Shown in pieces: positions 1 through 8,314 of a stretch of DNA of 64,000 nt; within the stretch, counting starts at the first letter, position 1, and each line of letters begins with the position of its first letter. The stretch comes from Mycobacterium kyogaense. GTDB taxonomy: Bacteria; Actinomycetota; Actinomycetes; Mycobacteriales; Mycobacteriaceae. The DNA is taken from contig NZ_QJUA01000026.1 of the NCBI RefSeq assembly GCF_003254575.1, positions 1 through 64,000 of the forward strand, in the 5' to 3' direction. Under the pieces are notes generated by a model. That model ran no database searches. It had not been told where the DNA came from and saw only the letters and a program-made list of their open reading frames with translations. The position numbers were made by a program, and so were the translations under genes.

Positions 1-1
1 C

Positions 2-49
2 CGTCGCTACGACACGCGCGCCAGTCCCGGCATCCGAGACCAGCACTGA
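2..49 (+). CDS. 3' end of an unidentified gene (partial)
   Basis: The frame beginning at base 2 is open to a TGA at 47-49, giving a 15-residue tail (RRYDTRASPGIRDQH). It is probably the C-terminus of a gene entering from the left, since the following 150 bases have no other candidate and the helicase gene starts at 203. It is too short to assign to a family and could be chance. Confidence 0.3.
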   Translation, partial: RRYDTRASPGIRDQH

Positions 50-188
50 CCGAGGAAGCGGCGGCCGCAACGACGGTTGAGGCCGCCGCTTCACCCTGCC
101 CACTTGACAAACCACTCCCCATATCAGCATTCCGGGCTGCGATTGGGCGCCCAGTACGACCATGGCTTCTCACTGGCGACGCCGGCAC

Positions 189-194
189 TACCCT
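189..194 (+). promoter_or_regulatory. -10 element of a probably leaderless helicase gene
   Basis: TACCCT fits the mycobacterial TANNNT -10 consensus and ends 8 nt before the ATG at 203. No ribosome-binding site precedes that ATG, which suggests transcription starts at or near the start codon. Confidence 0.4.
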
Positions 195-202
195 GGGCTG
201 CC

Positions 203-2542
203 ATGGCGCGCGATGGCATCGTCCTGACCGACGAGTTCCGCCACGCGCTCGACCGGCTCGCCGACGGCGGGAACGTGTTCCTCACCGGTAAGGCCGGCAC
301 CGGTAAGTCGACGCTGATCCGCCGCTTCCTGGCCGACACCGATCGCAGCGTCGTGGTGGTGGCACCGACGGGGATCGCCGCGCTGAACGTCGACGGCTAC
401 ACCATCCACCGGCTGTTCGGGTTCCGGGCGACGACGACGCTGGCCGACGTGCGTGGTGGCGACTACCGGCCTGGCCGCTTCACGAAGACGCTGGCCACGT
501 TGCAGACGTTGATCATCGACGAGGCGTCGATGGTGCGTGCCGATGTCTTCGACATGATCGCCGCGGCGCTGTCCCGGTTCGGTCCTGCGCCGGGCACGCC
601 GTTCGGTGGCGTGCAAATCGTGCTCGTCGGTGACCTGTATCAGCTGCCGCCCGTGGTCACCGAACACGAGACCGGCTTCTTCGAGAGCACCTATGAGACG
701 CCCTACTTCTTCTCCGCGCACTCGTTCCGTCGCGACGACTTCCCGACCGTCTCGCTGACCACGGTCTTCCGTCAGCTCGGGGACGACCGGATGACGGCCA
801 TCCTGAACGAGATTCGCGAGGGTGTGCTCCTCGGACACGCCCAGGATCAGCTGAACGCCCGCGCCGACAAGGACTTCGTGCCGCCCGACGACGAGTTCTG
901 GCTGACGCTGGCGCCCACCAACCGCCTGGTGACCGCGCGCAACCGCCAGCAGCTCGAGCGTCTCTCTGGTGACGAGTTCGTCCATCAGGCAAGGATTTCC
1001 GGTGATCTTAGCCTGTTCGACCCACCCGTCGAGGAAACGCTGCGCTTCAAGGTCGGCGCCCAGATCATGATGCTGAACAACGACCAGGGCGACCGCTGGG
1101 TCAACGGCAGCATCGGCCGCGTGGTCGGGGTCGGGTACGACCGCTACGGCGCCGTCGTCGAGGTCGAGTTCGCGGACGGTTCGGGCGCCGAGGTCGCGCC
1201 GTTCAGTTGGGAGGCCACCCGACCGGTGCTCGACGGCGGGTCGCTGAGCCGTGAGGTGATCGGGTCCTACACGCAGCTGCCGTTCAAACTGGCGTGGGCG
1301 ATCACGATCCACAAGAGTCAGGGTCAGACGCTGGACCGTGTGGTCGTCGATCTGACCGGCGGCATGTTCTCCACCGGGCAGCTGTACGTGGCGCTGAGCC
1401 GCTGCACGTCGTTGGCCGGGCTGGTCCTGAAAAGGCCTGTGCTGCCTAAGGATCTGAAGACCGATCGGCGGATCGCACGCTTCCTCCGGGGCGGCGACGA
1501 CAGCGCAGGGCCGCGCCGGTTCTGCGCGTTCGGGATGCTGACGGTGGGTGACGAGGGCCGGATGTCGCGGCCGCGGCCGGTGGAGCTCGCGGTCGCGTTC
1601 GACGACGGCACCGCGGTGTCGACGTTGATCAACCCGCAGCGCGATCTCGCCGATGCGCGGTCGGCGTACGGCATCACGGTGTCGGATGTGCTGCTGGCGC
1701 CGACACTGCGTGAGGCGTGGGCGGTGATCGCGCCGATGCTCGCGGGGTTCACCCCGGTCGGTTCCGGGGTCGACGAGCAACTGGGGTTGCTCGATTTCGA
1801 GCTCAAGCGGCTCGGCTACGTCACGGCGATGCCGTTGGGGGTGGATGTTCGTGGCACGCGCGTCACGGGACGCACCGCGCTGGAACGGGCGGAGGCGGCG
1901 CTGGCGGCTCGCCGGGACGCGGTGAGCACGAAGGGGGCGACGGCGTTCGACGAGCCCGACGCGGTCGAGTCGGCGGGGCTGCTGGTGACCCGGGATGCGG
2001 CGGCGCCGACGCCGGCGGCCGAACATCTGCCGGGGTTGTCGGCGCTGCTGCGGATCAGCCGGGACGTCGGGACGGTGCTGCTGGGTGCGCAGCCGGCGCA
2101 GGACGCGGGGTCGACATGGGACGCGGCGGCGCGGCAGTCGGTGGCCGATCAGTTGCGCCGCGCGGCCTCGCGGGTGCGGGTGACCGATGAGGTGCGTGCG
2201 CGGCTGCGGTCTGCGTCCGAGCTGCTCGGCGTCGATCTCACCGCGGACATCGCCGGCGATGCCGAGGAACCCGACATCGGCGCCGTGCTCGCTGCGGGCA
2301 CGCGGATCTGCTTCACCGGGACCGCGCAGGATGCGGCGGGCCGCATCGTGGAGCGTCCGGAGATGGAGGCGTTGGCCGAGGACGCGGGGCTGGTGCCGGT
2401 GAAGACGGTGTCGAAGACGCGGTGCGACGTGCTCGTCACGGCGGAGGCCGGTACACAGTCGGGTAAGGCGCGTAAGGCCGCCGAGTACGGCAAGCCGGTG
2501 TTTCATGCCGAGGAGTTCTTCGCCTGGCTCGCCAGCCGCTGA
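203..2542 (+). CDS. PIF1-type AAA helicase fused to DnaQ-like and BRCT regions
   Basis: A 779-residue protein predicted to be a DNA helicase in repair or replication. Residues 29-37 are a Walker A loop (GKAGTGKST, Lys35), D106-E107 are Walker B, and the IHKSQGQTLD and YVALSRC motifs near residues 370-410 mark the second RecA-like domain of PIF1/RecD-type helicases. Around residues 450-560 the protein resembles the DnaQ exonuclease fold (TLINPQRDLADARSAYGIT), but the DxE catalytic start of that domain is not visible, so this part may be inactive. From about residue 697 to the end is a BRCT domain. An in-frame ATG lies upstream at 77, but the stretch between is not conserved-looking and 203 has a leaderless-type promoter. 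The threonine aldolase gene follows 11 bp downstream. Confidence 0.85.
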   Translation: MARDGIVLTDEFRHALDRLADGGNVFLTGKAGTGKSTLIRRFLADTDRSVVVVAPTGIAALNVDGYTIHRLFGFRATTTLADVRGGDYRPGRFTKTLATLQTLIIDEASMVRADVFDMIAAALSRFGPAPGTPFGGVQIVLVGDLYQLPPVVTEHETGFFESTYETPYFFSAHSFRRDDFPTVSLTTVFRQLGDDRMTAILNEIREGVLLGHAQDQLNARADKDFVPPDDEFWLTLAPTNRLVTARNRQQLERLSGDEFVHQARISGDLSLFDPPVEETLRFKVGAQIMMLNNDQGDRWVNGSIGRVVGVGYDRYGAVVEVEFADGSGAEVAPFSWEATRPVLDGGSLSREVIGSYTQLPFKLAWAITIHKSQGQTLDRVVVDLTGGMFSTGQLYVALSRCTSLAGLVLKRPVLPKDLKTDRRIARFLRGGDDSAGPRRFCAFGMLTVGDEGRMSRPRPVELAVAFDDGTAVSTLINPQRDLADARSAYGITVSDVLLAPTLREAWAVIAPMLAGFTPVGSGVDEQLGLLDFELKRLGYVTAMPLGVDVRGTRVTGRTALERAEAALAARRDAVSTKGATAFDEPDAVESAGLLVTRDAAAPTPAAEHLPGLSALLRISRDVGTVLLGAQPAQDAGSTWDAAARQSVADQLRRAASRVRVTDEVRARLRSASELLGVDLTADIAGDAEEPDIGAVLAAGTRICFTGTAQDAAGRIVERPEMEALAEDAGLVPVKTVSKTRCDVLVTAEAGTQSGKARKAAEYGKPVFHAEEFFAWLASR

Positions 2543-2553
2543 CCGCGGGCACA

Positions 2554-3576
2554 ATGGCGAGCGTGCCTGTTTCCGCCGCTTTCGCGTCCGACAACGCCGC
2601 ACCCGCGCACCCGGCCGTCCTGGAGGCGCTGACCCGCGCCAACACCGGGCCGGTGCCGTCGTACGGCGACGATGACATCACCGCGCAGGCGGCCGCCGCG
2701 CTGCGGGAGGCGTTCGACTCGCCCGATGCCGAGGTCCTCTACGCCTACACAGGCACCGCGGCGAACATCATCGCGCTCTCGTCGGCGGTGCAGCCGTGGC
2801 ACGAGATCCTCTGCAGCGACATCGCGCACGTGCTGATCGATGAGGCGGGGGGCCCGGTGCGGCTCTCCGGCGCGCAGTTGACGTGCCTGCCCAGCGCGGA
2901 CGGCATCATCGGGACCGACGAGTTGGATCGCCGGGTGAGCAGCCGCGATCCGGTGCATCATTCGCAGCCACGCATCGTGACGATCACGCAGTCCACCGAG
3001 AACGGCCGCGTCTGGTCGGCGCCCGTCATCAAGGAATTCGTCGACCACGCGCACGATCTCGGCCTGCTGGTGCACGTCGACGGGGCGCGGGTGGCCAATG
3101 CTGTTGCCGCGCAGCAGGTCGCGCCGATCGACGCGGTCGGCGACGCGGACATCGTGACGGTCGGCGGAACCAAGAACGGCTTGATGTTCGGCGATGCGAT
3201 CCTGGTGCGCAGACCCGAGCACTTTCCCGGTATCGGGTTCGTGCAGAAGCAGATCGGTCATCTGGCGAGTAAGCACCGGTATGTGGCGGCGCAGTTCCTG
3301 GCGCTACTGTCCGACGATCTGTGGCTGCGTGGTGCCGGGCATGCGAACGCGATGGCGAGTGCGCTCGGTCGGGGGCTCGAGGCGCTCGGCTTCAGCTTGG
3401 CCTCGCCGGTCGAGGCGAACGAGGTGTTCGTGCGGCTCGACCCCCTGGCAATCGAACGGATCTCGAAGTCCTATCAGGTGCATCAGCCTGATCTCGGGGA
3501 GCCGGTGTGGCGGCTGGTGTGTTCGTGGGCCACGACGCAGGACGAGGTCGACGACGTGCTGGCGACGCTGCGCTGA
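2554..3576 (+). CDS. Low-specificity threonine aldolase (PLP)
   Basis: A 340-residue fold-type I PLP enzyme of the beta-eliminating lyase/threonine aldolase family, which cleaves L-threonine or allo-threonine to glycine and acetaldehyde in the cytosol. The PLP lysine is K207 in GGTKNG, preceded by the HVDGARVANA aspartate/arginine segment that is standard for the family. Length is normal for the family. ATG 2554 is used; GTG 2563 is a real alternative because CACAAT just upstream could be a -10 for leaderless initiation there. The gene follows the helicase by 11 bp on the same strand, but no functional link is apparent. Confidence 0.85.
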   Translation: MASVPVSAAFASDNAAPAHPAVLEALTRANTGPVPSYGDDDITAQAAAALREAFDSPDAEVLYAYTGTAANIIALSSAVQPWHEILCSDIAHVLIDEAGGPVRLSGAQLTCLPSADGIIGTDELDRRVSSRDPVHHSQPRIVTITQSTENGRVWSAPVIKEFVDHAHDLGLLVHVDGARVANAVAAQQVAPIDAVGDADIVTVGGTKNGLMFGDAILVRRPEHFPGIGFVQKQIGHLASKHRYVAAQFLALLSDDLWLRGAGHANAMASALGRGLEALGFSLASPVEANEVFVRLDPLAIERISKSYQVHQPDLGEPVWRLVCSWATTQDEVDDVLATLR

Positions 3577-3595
3577 CGGTGGTCGAAGACCGTTC

Positions 3596-4483
3596 TCACT
3601 CCGGGAAGCCCGACGCGTAGTTCTCCTTGACGACGTCGAGGTGCACCCAGCTCTCGACGGCGGTGACCCCGGGCAGCCCCCGGATCTCGTCGACGACATC
3701 GACGAGCTGAGCGGCCGAGAACGCCCGCACCGTCGCGAGCACATCGCATCGACCGACCACCCGCGCGACGAAGATCGCCGCAGGCATCGCGCGAAACGCC
3801 GCGATCACCGGCTCGGCAGGCCCGGCCAGCCGGATCCCCAGACCCAACGCGCTTTGGCGATCCTGGCCCGAGTGACGCACCACTGCACCGACACGCACCA
3901 CGTTGTTGGCCACCAGCCGCACCACCCGCCGCCGGGCACCGGCCGCCGAAAGCCCTACGGCGGCTGCCAGATCGACGTACGACGCACGCCCGTCGTCCTG
4001 CAGCGCGCGCAGCAACCGGCGGTCCGTGTCGTCAATCGTCACGCCGACCTCTCCGACCGGACCGATGACGTCACGCACCACCTCGACATACGACAGCGTG
4101 TCCACGCCGGCGACGTCGGGCAGTCCGCGCACCTCGCCGATGGCGCGATCGATCTCGGCCATCGAACGGGCCCGAAGCTCGGCGACGATTCCGTGGGCCC
4201 CGCTGGTCAACGACAGGAAAGCCACATCGCTGCGCATGGCGAGCGTCCGCGCGATCGGCGCGGACCGGCCCGTCACGACGATGCCGAGGTGCGCCAGCGC
4301 GCCACGGCCGAGCACCGCGGGGTGGACGACGCCGCGCACCACGACCTGCCTCGAACTGAGCAATCGGTGCACCCGCGTCGCCGCTGCTGAACGGGACAGA
4401 CCGACCGCCGCGGCGATCTCGTGATGCGTCAATCGGCCGTCGTGTTCGAGCAAACCGACGATCGCACCGTCCACCTCGTCCAA
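3596..4483 (-). CDS. Double-module Lrp/AsnC-family transcriptional regulator
   Basis: A 295-residue regulator made of two complete Lrp/AsnC units, each a helix-turn-helix followed by an RAM-type ligand-sensing domain. HTH 1 is near residues 1-50 (LTHHEIAAAVGLSRSAA) and HTH 2 near 150-200 (YVDLAAAVGLSAAGARRR). Most family members have a single unit of about 150 residues. The start is TTG at 4483, with a purine-rich GAGGCGG just upstream. It is transcribed divergently from the NCS1 permease and ureohydrolase operon across a 163-bp gap that holds a perfect palindrome, so it probably controls that operon and itself. The effector is likely an amino acid or amine, which is inference. Confidence 0.85.
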   Translation of the reverse strand: MDEVDGAIVGLLEHDGRLTHHEIAAAVGLSRSAAATRVHRLLSSRQVVVRGVVHPAVLGRGALAHLGIVVTGRSAPIARTLAMRSDVAFLSLTSGAHGIVAELRARSMAEIDRAIGEVRGLPDVAGVDTLSYVEVVRDVIGPVGEVGVTIDDTDRRLLRALQDDGRASYVDLAAAVGLSAAGARRRVVRLVANNVVRVGAVVRHSGQDRQSALGLGIRLAGPAEPVIAAFRAMPAAIFVARVVGRCDVLATVRAFSAAQLVDVVDEIRGLPGVTAVESWVHLDVVKENYASGFPE

Positions 4484-4504
4484 GATTTTTCCGCCTCACC
4501 CCGC

Positions 4505-4519
4505 GCGCACATGGTGCGC
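4505..4519. promoter_or_regulatory. Perfect 15-bp palindrome between lrp-like gene and permease
   Basis: GCGCACATGGTGCGC is a GCGCAC inverted repeat with a 3-bp centre, 22 bp upstream of the regulator start. It is a candidate operator for the divergent Lrp-type protein. Confidence 0.4.
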
Positions 4520-4610
4520 TGTCATCGCCCGATTGTGCCATCAAACGACGGTTCTGACCGTCCATAGCGGCATTTCACGACGACTGCGCGGGACCACGTG
4601 AGCGATGCGA

Positions 4611-4639
4611 TTGCGGACCGGCGCGGCCGGTTCTAGCGT
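4611..4639 (+). promoter_or_regulatory. Promoter of NCS1 permease operon
   Basis: TTGCGG (4611-4616), a 17-bp spacer and TAGCGT (4634-4639) form a sigma-70-like promoter. The -10 ends 7 nt before GTG 4647, so the mRNA is likely leaderless. This supports GTG 4647 rather than the upstream in-frame ATG at 4605. Confidence 0.55.
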
Positions 4640-4646
4640 TGTCCCG

Positions 4647-6164
4647 GTGACCTCCGCCACCGGTCGCGCCGCCCCACCGAAAGCCACCGAGGTCGAGGTC
4701 CGCGGCGTCGAGCCCATTCCCGATGACGAACGCACCGCCGGTCCGCTCGATCTGTTTCGGCTGATCTTCGGCGGCGCCAACACCATCGCCACCGTGGTGC
4801 TGGGCACCTTCCCGATCATCTTCGGGCTGTCGTTCCGCGACGCCCTGCTCGCGACCCTGGCAGGCCTGCTGCTGGGCGCGGCGATCCTCGCGCCGATGTC
4901 GCTGTTCGGGCCGCGCAACGGCACCAACAACGCGGTGTCGTCGTCGGCCCACCTGGGCGTGCACGGCCGCGTCGTCGGCTCGTTCCTGTCGCTGCTGACG
5001 GCGGTGGCGTTCTTCTCGATCTCGGTGTGGACATCGGGAGACGTGCTCGTCGGCGGCGCCCACCGCGCGATCGGACTGCCGGACAACGACATCGCCGTCG
5101 GTGTCGCGTACGGCGTGTTCGCGCTCCTGGTCCTGGTGGTGTGCATCTACGGGTTCCGATTCATGTTGCTGGTCAACAAGATCGCCGTCATCGCCGCCAC
5201 CGTGCTGTTCCTGGCGGGCATCTTCGCCTTCGGCGGCACCTTCGATGCGGGCTACACAGGCACGGTGACCGCGGGCGATCCGCTGTACTGGCCGTCGTTC
5301 GTCGGCGCGGCGTTGATCGTGATGTCGAACCCGGTGAGCTTCGGTGCGTTCCTGGGCGACTGGGCCCGCTACATCCCGCGCGACACCCCCTCGTGGCAAC
5401 CGATGCTCGCTGCGTTCGGCGCGCAACTCGCCACCCTGGTGCCGTTCCTCTTCGGACTCGTCACCGCGACCGTCGTCGCCACCACCGCACCGGAATTCAT
5501 CGACGGCGGTGACTATGTCGGCGGTCTGCTGGCGGTGTCCCCGGGGTGGTACTTCGTCCCCGTGTGTCTGATCGCGTTGATCGGCGGCATGTCGACCGGC
5601 ACCACCGCTCTCTACGGGACGGGGCTGGACTTCTCGAGTGTGTTCCCGCGCTTCAGCCGGGTACAGGCCACCGTGTTCATCGGCACGCTGGCGATCGTGT
5701 TCATCTTCGTCGGACGCTTCGCGTTCAACGTGGTGCAGAGCATCTCGACGTTCGCGGTGCTGATCGTCACCTGTACGGCGCCGTGGATGGTGGTCATGAT
5801 GTTGGGCTGGTTCACCCGTCGCGGGTGGTACGACTCGGATGCGCTGCAGGTGTTCAACCGGCGCCAGCGCGGCGGCCGCTACTGGTTCAGCCACGGCTGG
5901 AACTGGCGTGGGCTCGGGGCCTGGCTGGTCGCGGCGGCGGCCTCGATCTGCTTCGTCAATTCGCCCGGCCAGTTCGTCGGCCCACTGGGTGATCTCGCCG
6001 CCGGGATCGATCTAAGCATCCCCGTCGGCCTCGGGCTGGCTGCGGTGCTGTATCCGCTTGCGCTGCGGCTGTTTCCGGAACCCGCAGACGTTTTCGGCCC
6101 GCAGGGCCCCCGGCTCGTGCCCGCCGGGCCGGCCGCCAACACCCCTATCGTCTCGGAGGACTGA
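4647..6164 (+). CDS. NCS1-family cytosine/purine/allantoin-type permease
   Basis: A 505-residue integral membrane transporter with about twelve hydrophobic segments, of the nucleobase:cation symporter-1 family that imports cytosine, purines, allantoin or hydantoins. Near the N-terminus is the FRLIFGGANTIATVVLGTFP segment typical of TM1 in this family. The start GTG 4647 was chosen from the leaderless promoter. The ureohydrolase gene begins 3 bp after its stop, so the two form an operon. The substrate is therefore probably whatever that enzyme hydrolyses, or a related nitrogen compound. A second NCS1 paralogue lies at 53536-54987. Confidence 0.82.
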   Translation: MTSATGRAAPPKATEVEVRGVEPIPDDERTAGPLDLFRLIFGGANTIATVVLGTFPIIFGLSFRDALLATLAGLLLGAAILAPMSLFGPRNGTNNAVSSSAHLGVHGRVVGSFLSLLTAVAFFSISVWTSGDVLVGGAHRAIGLPDNDIAVGVAYGVFALLVLVVCIYGFRFMLLVNKIAVIAATVLFLAGIFAFGGTFDAGYTGTVTAGDPLYWPSFVGAALIVMSNPVSFGAFLGDWARYIPRDTPSWQPMLAAFGAQLATLVPFLFGLVTATVVATTAPEFIDGGDYVGGLLAVSPGWYFVPVCLIALIGGMSTGTTALYGTGLDFSSVFPRFSRVQATVFIGTLAIVFIFVGRFAFNVVQSISTFAVLIVTCTAPWMVVMMLGWFTRRGWYDSDALQVFNRRQRGGRYWFSHGWNWRGLGAWLVAAAASICFVNSPGQFVGPLGDLAAGIDLSIPVGLGLAAVLYPLALRLFPEPADVFGPQGPRLVPAGPAANTPIVSED

Positions 6165-6167
6165 GTC

Positions 6168-7109
6168 ATGCCTGTCGGACCCGTCGATGCGTCTGTCACC
6201 CCCCGCTATGCCGGACCGGCGACGTTCGCGAAAGTGCCTCGGCTCGATCAGGTGACGTGCGCCGACATCGTCGTCGCCGGTGTGCCGTTCGACTCCGGGG
6301 TGTCCTACCGCCCCGGCGCCCGGTTCGGCCCCACCTACGTGCGTGAGGCGTCGCGTCTGCTGCGGCCCTACCACCCGGCGATGGACGTGTCCCCGTTCGA
6401 GCTGGTGCAGGTCGCCGATGCCGGAGACATCTCGGTGAATCCGTTCAACATCGACGAGGCGATCGAGACGATCGAGGGTGCGGCCGCCCAGCTGACTGCC
6501 GACGAGACCAAACTGGTGACCATCGGCGGCGACCACACCATCGCGCTGCCACTGCTGAGGGCCGCCGCAGCTAAGCACGGGCCCGTCGCGCTGGTGCATT
6601 TCGATGCCCATCTCGACACCTGGGACACCTACTTCGGCGCGGCCTACACCCACGGCACCCCGTTCCGCCGCGCCGTCGAAGAGGGCATCCTCGACACCGA
6701 AGCGCTCTGCCACGTCGGCACCCGCGGCCCGCTGTACGGCAAGAAGGACCTCGAGGACGACCGCCGCTTCGGCTTCGGCATCGTCACCTCGGCCGACGTG
6801 TACTACCAGGGGGTGCGGGAGGTCATCGACCGACTGCGCACCCGGGTGGGCACGCGACCGGTGTACGTGTCGATCGACATCGACGTCCTCGACCCCGCGC
6901 ACGCTCCGGGGACCGGCACGCCGGAAGCCGGCGGCATCACCAGCCGCGAGCTGCTGGAGATCCTGCGCGGCTTCCGCGGGGTGAACCTCGTGGGTGCCGA
7001 CGTGGTCGAGGTGGCACCCGCCTACGACCACGCCGAGATGACCGGGGTGGCCGCCGCGCACGTGGCCTACGACCTGGTGTCGCTGCTGGCTCTGGGAGCG
7101 CAGGGCTGA
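6168..7109 (+). CDS. speB: Agmatinase / guanidino-compound ureohydrolase
   Basis: A 313-residue ureohydrolase of the arginase superfamily that releases urea from a guanidino compound, using a binuclear Mn or Ni centre. The metal ligands are in place: H123 in GGDHT, D146/H148/D150 in DAHLD, and D237/D239 in SIDIDVLDP. Agmatinase is the usual database label, but guanidinobutyrase, guanidinopropionase and guanidine hydrolase share these motifs and cannot be separated by eye. An RBS (GGAGG) overlaps the end of the permease gene, and the pair sits under an Lrp-type regulator. This points to uptake and hydrolysis of an external nitrogen source rather than polyamine synthesis. Confidence 0.85.
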   Translation: MPVGPVDASVTPRYAGPATFAKVPRLDQVTCADIVVAGVPFDSGVSYRPGARFGPTYVREASRLLRPYHPAMDVSPFELVQVADAGDISVNPFNIDEAIETIEGAAAQLTADETKLVTIGGDHTIALPLLRAAAAKHGPVALVHFDAHLDTWDTYFGAAYTHGTPFRRAVEEGILDTEALCHVGTRGPLYGKKDLEDDRRFGFGIVTSADVYYQGVREVIDRLRTRVGTRPVYVSIDIDVLDPAHAPGTGTPEAGGITSRELLEILRGFRGVNLVGADVVEVAPAYDHAEMTGVAAAHVAYDLVSLLALGAQG

Positions 7110-7113
7110 GCGT

Positions 7114-8043
7114 TCAGCTCGCGCGTTTGCGTTCGCGCTTGACGCGGTAGAGGTCGCTGTCCGCGCGTGCGATCAGCGCCTCCAGGGTCCGCGCATCCAG
7201 CGGCTGGCCCACCGCCATCCCGGCACTGACCTGGACCGGGCCCCCGGCGGCCAGCTGCTGCGCCAGCGCGAGCGCGCTGGTTTCGTCATGACCGGACAGG
7301 ACGACGACGAATTCGTCACCGCCCAGTCGTCCCACGATCGCCTGGTCGGGCAGCTCCCGGACCCAGTTCCGCACGAGCTGGGCCAGCACCCGGTCCCCCG
7401 CGGCATGGCCCGCCTGGTCGTTGAGCACCTTGAAGTCGTCGATATCGAGCGCGACCACGGCCAGCGTCTCGCCGCGGCGCGCCGCCCGGGCCATCAACTC
7501 GGCGGCGCGGCGCTCGAGACCGGTCCGATTCCACGCTCCGGTCAACGGGTCACGCAGTGCCGCGTCGTACAGCGCGGCGAGCAGCACCCCGACGATCTCG
7601 GCCCCGGCGACGATGCACACCGCGAACATCCCGTACCACTGAACCGGCACGTCAGCCGGCGCCACCGCCAGTGCCACACCCGAGAAGGCGGCGATGACGA
7701 CCGCCACCACCCGCGCCGTGGCGGGCCGGTGCCACGCCCGGACATAGATCGCGCTGAACATCAACGGGACCACCGACCAGACCTGCGCCGCGTCGATGTC
7801 GTGAAAGAGCATGGCTGCCAGCGGGACTGCGCACATGCACGCCACCGCGAGCCCGTAGCGGAGCCTGCCCAGCGGCGCCCGGGCCGCCACCGCAAGCCCC
7901 ACCACGCAGAGGGCCACCGAAATGATCTCGCCGCGTGCGGAACTCATTCCCCATGCGCTGGCGACGGAAATCAGGTAGAGGAGGAGGAGCACGCCGAGGT
8001 AGCCCAGCAGCATGCGGCGCTGCAGACCCGCGGCGAAGTCCAT
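7114..8043 (-). CDS. Membrane-anchored GGDEF diguanylate cyclase
   Basis: A 309-residue protein with about six N-terminal transmembrane helices (residues 1-150) and a C-terminal GGDEF domain containing an intact RLGGDEF active-site motif, so it should make cyclic-di-GMP from GTP. The RxxD inhibitory site that normally lies five residues before GGDEF is absent (PDQA is in its place), so simple product inhibition is not expected. The start ATG 8043 has a good RBS (AAGAAAGGGG) upstream. Four bases separate its stop from the convergent ureohydrolase. The sensed signal is unknown because no periplasmic domain is visible. Confidence 0.82.
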   Translation of the reverse strand: MDFAAGLQRRMLLGYLGVLLLLYLISVASAWGMSSARGEIISVALCVVGLAVAARAPLGRLRYGLAVACMCAVPLAAMLFHDIDAAQVWSVVPLMFSAIYVRAWHRPATARVVAVVIAAFSGVALAVAPADVPVQWYGMFAVCIVAGAEIVGVLLAALYDAALRDPLTGAWNRTGLERRAAELMARAARRGETLAVVALDIDDFKVLNDQAGHAAGDRVLAQLVRNWVRELPDQAIVGRLGGDEFVVVLSGHDETSALALAQQLAAGGPVQVSAGMAVGQPLDARTLEALIARADSDLYRVKRERKRAS

Positions 8044-8314
8044 GACCGTCCCCTTTCTTCGTCCATCCTGTCTCATGCGGTAGGGTGGTGACACGTCGGC
8101 CGCGTCGTTTCGCAGCCGATGCGTCGTGAAACGCTCGCCATCGACAGTGGCGCCGGCACCGTTGCCAGGCCGCCCCGCCCGATGGCCCGTGGACCCACAC
8201 AGCTCGTGTCACGGCGATCGATAGTGCCCACCGGCACTCTCGCCACCCTGTGTTGAGGACCGCGCCCCATACTGCGCCGGCTCGGCACACCAATGCCTGA
8301 AAGGCACTCGAAAG
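8044..8314 (+). other. Divergent intergenic region and leader of DEAD-box helicase gene
   Basis: A 271-bp gap with no credible ORF. It carries the GGDEF gene promoter on the minus strand and a probably long 5' leader for the helicase. A small hairpin (TGCCT-GAA-AGGCA, 8294-8306) ends 8 nt before the TTG start. Long leaders are common upstream of cold-inducible DEAD-box helicase genes, but nothing here proves that mode. Confidence 0.35.

Noticed and set aside
188..2602. 804-codon open frame antisense to the helicase
   Set aside because: It is a GC-driven shadow of the real gene. It encodes an Arg/His-rich, low-complexity product with no domain, and the sense strand has clear helicase motifs.
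4575..5894. Long minus-strand frame across the NCS1 permease
   Set aside because: Composition is His/Arg/Glu-rich nonsense, and the plus strand has a membrane transporter with family motifs.
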